A stretch of 7,042 nt of DNA from JAJFTV01 sp964532655 (GTDB taxonomy: Bacteria; Chloroflexota; Anaerolineae; Anaerolineales; Anaerolineaceae): contig CAZHMZ010000180.1 of NCBI GenBank assembly GCA_964532655.1, forward strand, positions 1 to 7,042. The letters run 5' to 3'. A program made the position numbers and the translations under genes. The notes under the pieces were generated by a model. The model was not told where the DNA came from. It made no database searches and saw nothing but the letters and a program-made list of their open reading frames with translations. Within the stretch, counting starts at the first letter, position 1; each line of letters starts with the position of its first letter. Positions 5,995-7,042 of this stretch are shown here, piece by piece.

Positions 5995-7042
5995 ATGAGA
6001 GTTTATGTTGATTCGGTCGGTTGCCGGCTGAACCAGAGTGAAATTGAGGGGATCGCCGCCCAGTTCCGCAGCCAGGGACATGAACTGGTAACCCGTGTGG
6101 AAGATGCGCAAATCGTAGTCATCAATACCTGCGCTGTCACCGGCAAGGCCGTGGCGGATTCAAGGCATTTAATTCGGCATGCCGCGGAACGGGAGGGCGT
6201 ACAGGTTATTGCCACCGGCTGCTGGGCGGAACTGGAACCTCGTGAGATCACCGGGCTATCCAACCGTATTCAGGTGGTGGGCAACCAGGAAAAATCCGGT
6301 ATCGGATTGTTGTTCCCTGCTGAACAGGCGCTACACCCGGCTATTACCGGGCGCTCGCCGCTACCCGGTGAGCGTTTCCGGACGCGGGCGTTTATCAAAG
6401 TGCAGGACGGCTGTGATAATCACTGTACCTTCTGTATCACCCGTATCGCCCGCGGCAAGGCACACAGCCGCACCGCGGAAGAAGTGCTTCAGGATATCCA
6501 TTGGGCCGCGGAAGGCGGAGCCAGAGAAGCGGTGCTGACCGGAGTCAACCTCAGTTCATGGGGGATGGATTTTCAGCCGGAACTGCGTCTGGCAGATCTG
6601 GTGCAGACCATTCTGCAAAAAACCGGCATCGAACGATTGCGTCTGTCATCGTTGGAACCGTGGAACCTGGACGAGCGTTTCTTTCAACTGTGGGAAGATC
6701 CGCGCATGTGCCGGCACATCCACCTGCCGCTGCAATCCGGGTCGGATGCAATACTCAAGCGTATGGGCCGGCTGACCAACCGCGAGCAGTTTGCCGCGGT
6801 GGTGCAAACCGCCTGGCAGGCAGTACCGAATATGGCGGTCAGCACCGATATTATCGTGGGATTTCCCGGCGAAGAAGAGCGGCATTTCGAGGAGAGCCTC
6901 CAGTTTGTGCAGGAGATGCGCTTTGAGAGCGGGCACGTGTTTGCCTACTCACCGCGTCCGGGCACACCGGCGGCGCTGCTGCCCGGACGGGTACCCGACC
7001 AGGAACTGAAACGCCGATCCCAGCAGTTGCGGGCTGTACTGG
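5995..7042 (+). CDS. mtaB: MiaB-like radical SAM methylthiotransferase, likely MtaB (3' end outside window)
   Basis: 349 complete codons are visible and the frame is open to the window edge; the family is usually about 420-450 residues, so the C-terminal TRAM region is missing. MtaB adds a methylthio group to t6A37 in ANN-decoding tRNAs, giving ms2t6A. The N-terminal UPF0004 domain has its three cluster cysteines at C10 (SVGCRLNQSE), C46 (NTCAVT) and C76 (TGCWAE). The radical SAM domain has C140, C144 and C147 in DGCDNHCTFCI, then LTGVNLSSWG (181-190), SSLEPWNL (218-225), HIHLPLQSGSD (241-251) and STDIIVGFPGE (283-293). The short N-terminus and the NTCAVT/LTGVNL style favour MtaB over MiaB or RimO. 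The ATG at 5995 follows a weak purine-rich site (GGATGATGG); nearby ATGs at 5988 and 5991 are out of frame. Last visible gene of the operon. Confidence 0.9.
   Translation, partial: MRVYVDSVGCRLNQSEIEGIAAQFRSQGHELVTRVEDAQIVVINTCAVTGKAVADSRHLIRHAAEREGVQVIATGCWAELEPREITGLSNRIQVVGNQEKSGIGLLFPAEQALHPAITGRSPLPGERFRTRAFIKVQDGCDNHCTFCITRIARGKAHSRTAEEVLQDIHWAAEGGAREAVLTGVNLSSWGMDFQPELRLADLVQTILQKTGIERLRLSSLEPWNLDERFFQLWEDPRMCRHIHLPLQSGSDAILKRMGRLTNREQFAAVVQTAWQAVPNMAVSTDIIVGFPGEEERHFEESLQFVQEMRFESGHVFAYSPRPGTPAALLPGRVPDQELKRRSQQLRAVL

Noticed and set aside
6179..6926. Two overlapping plus-strand frames (6179-6538, 6501-6926) within the methylthiotransferase gene
   Set aside because: They are out of frame with the MtaB-like protein, which carries all six cluster cysteines; their Arg/Ala/Gly-rich translations are typical shadows.
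1..7042. CRISPR array, insertion sequence, phage or defence island
   Set aside because: No spaced direct repeats, transposase, integrase or nuclease genes are visible; the gene content and tight spacing look like ordinary chromosome.

Overview
This is a bacterial chromosomal window of moderate to fairly high GC content. It is densely packed with housekeeping-type genes, and I see no insertion sequence, phage gene, CRISPR array or stable RNA gene. My best guess at the source is a Chloroflexota (Anaerolineae-like) bacterium. That rests on overall resemblance: a TPR-rich envelope protein beside a LamG-like lipoprotein, the style of the MtaB-type enzyme, and short intergenic gaps. It is a weak inference, and the methyltransferase family here also occurs in Alphaproteobacteria.

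Left part, minus strand (about 73-1990): a two-gene unit is transcribed leftwards from a divergent promoter region at about 1937-2029. First comes a MalY/PatB-type PLP enzyme (C-S lyase/aminotransferase, 764-1936). One base after its stop codon comes a membrane-anchored DUF218 (YdcF/SanA/ElyC-like) protein (112-762). The unit ends at a perfect 11-bp hairpin (73-97) that could also terminate a rightward gene lying outside the window.

Right part, plus strand (2030-7042): five co-directional genes with gaps of 14 to 36 bases form a probable operon. In order they are a class I SAM-dependent methyltransferase of the short COG1092-like type, ProC (pyrroline-5-carboxylate reductase, last step of proline synthesis), a membrane-anchored TPR protein, a probable lipoprotein with a LamG-like domain, and a MiaB-like radical SAM methylthiotransferase. 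The last is most likely MtaB, acting on t6A37 of tRNA, and it is cut by the right edge of the window. This final gene is intact as far as it can be read, with all six expected iron-sulfur cysteines.

The most notable points are the compact divergent control region, the methyltransferase (no visible Shine-Dalgarno sequence and no cysteine at the position used by m5C methyltransferases), and the uncharacterised TPR/lipoprotein pair inside a metabolic and RNA-modification operon. I found no convincing evidence of a wholly new multi-gene system.
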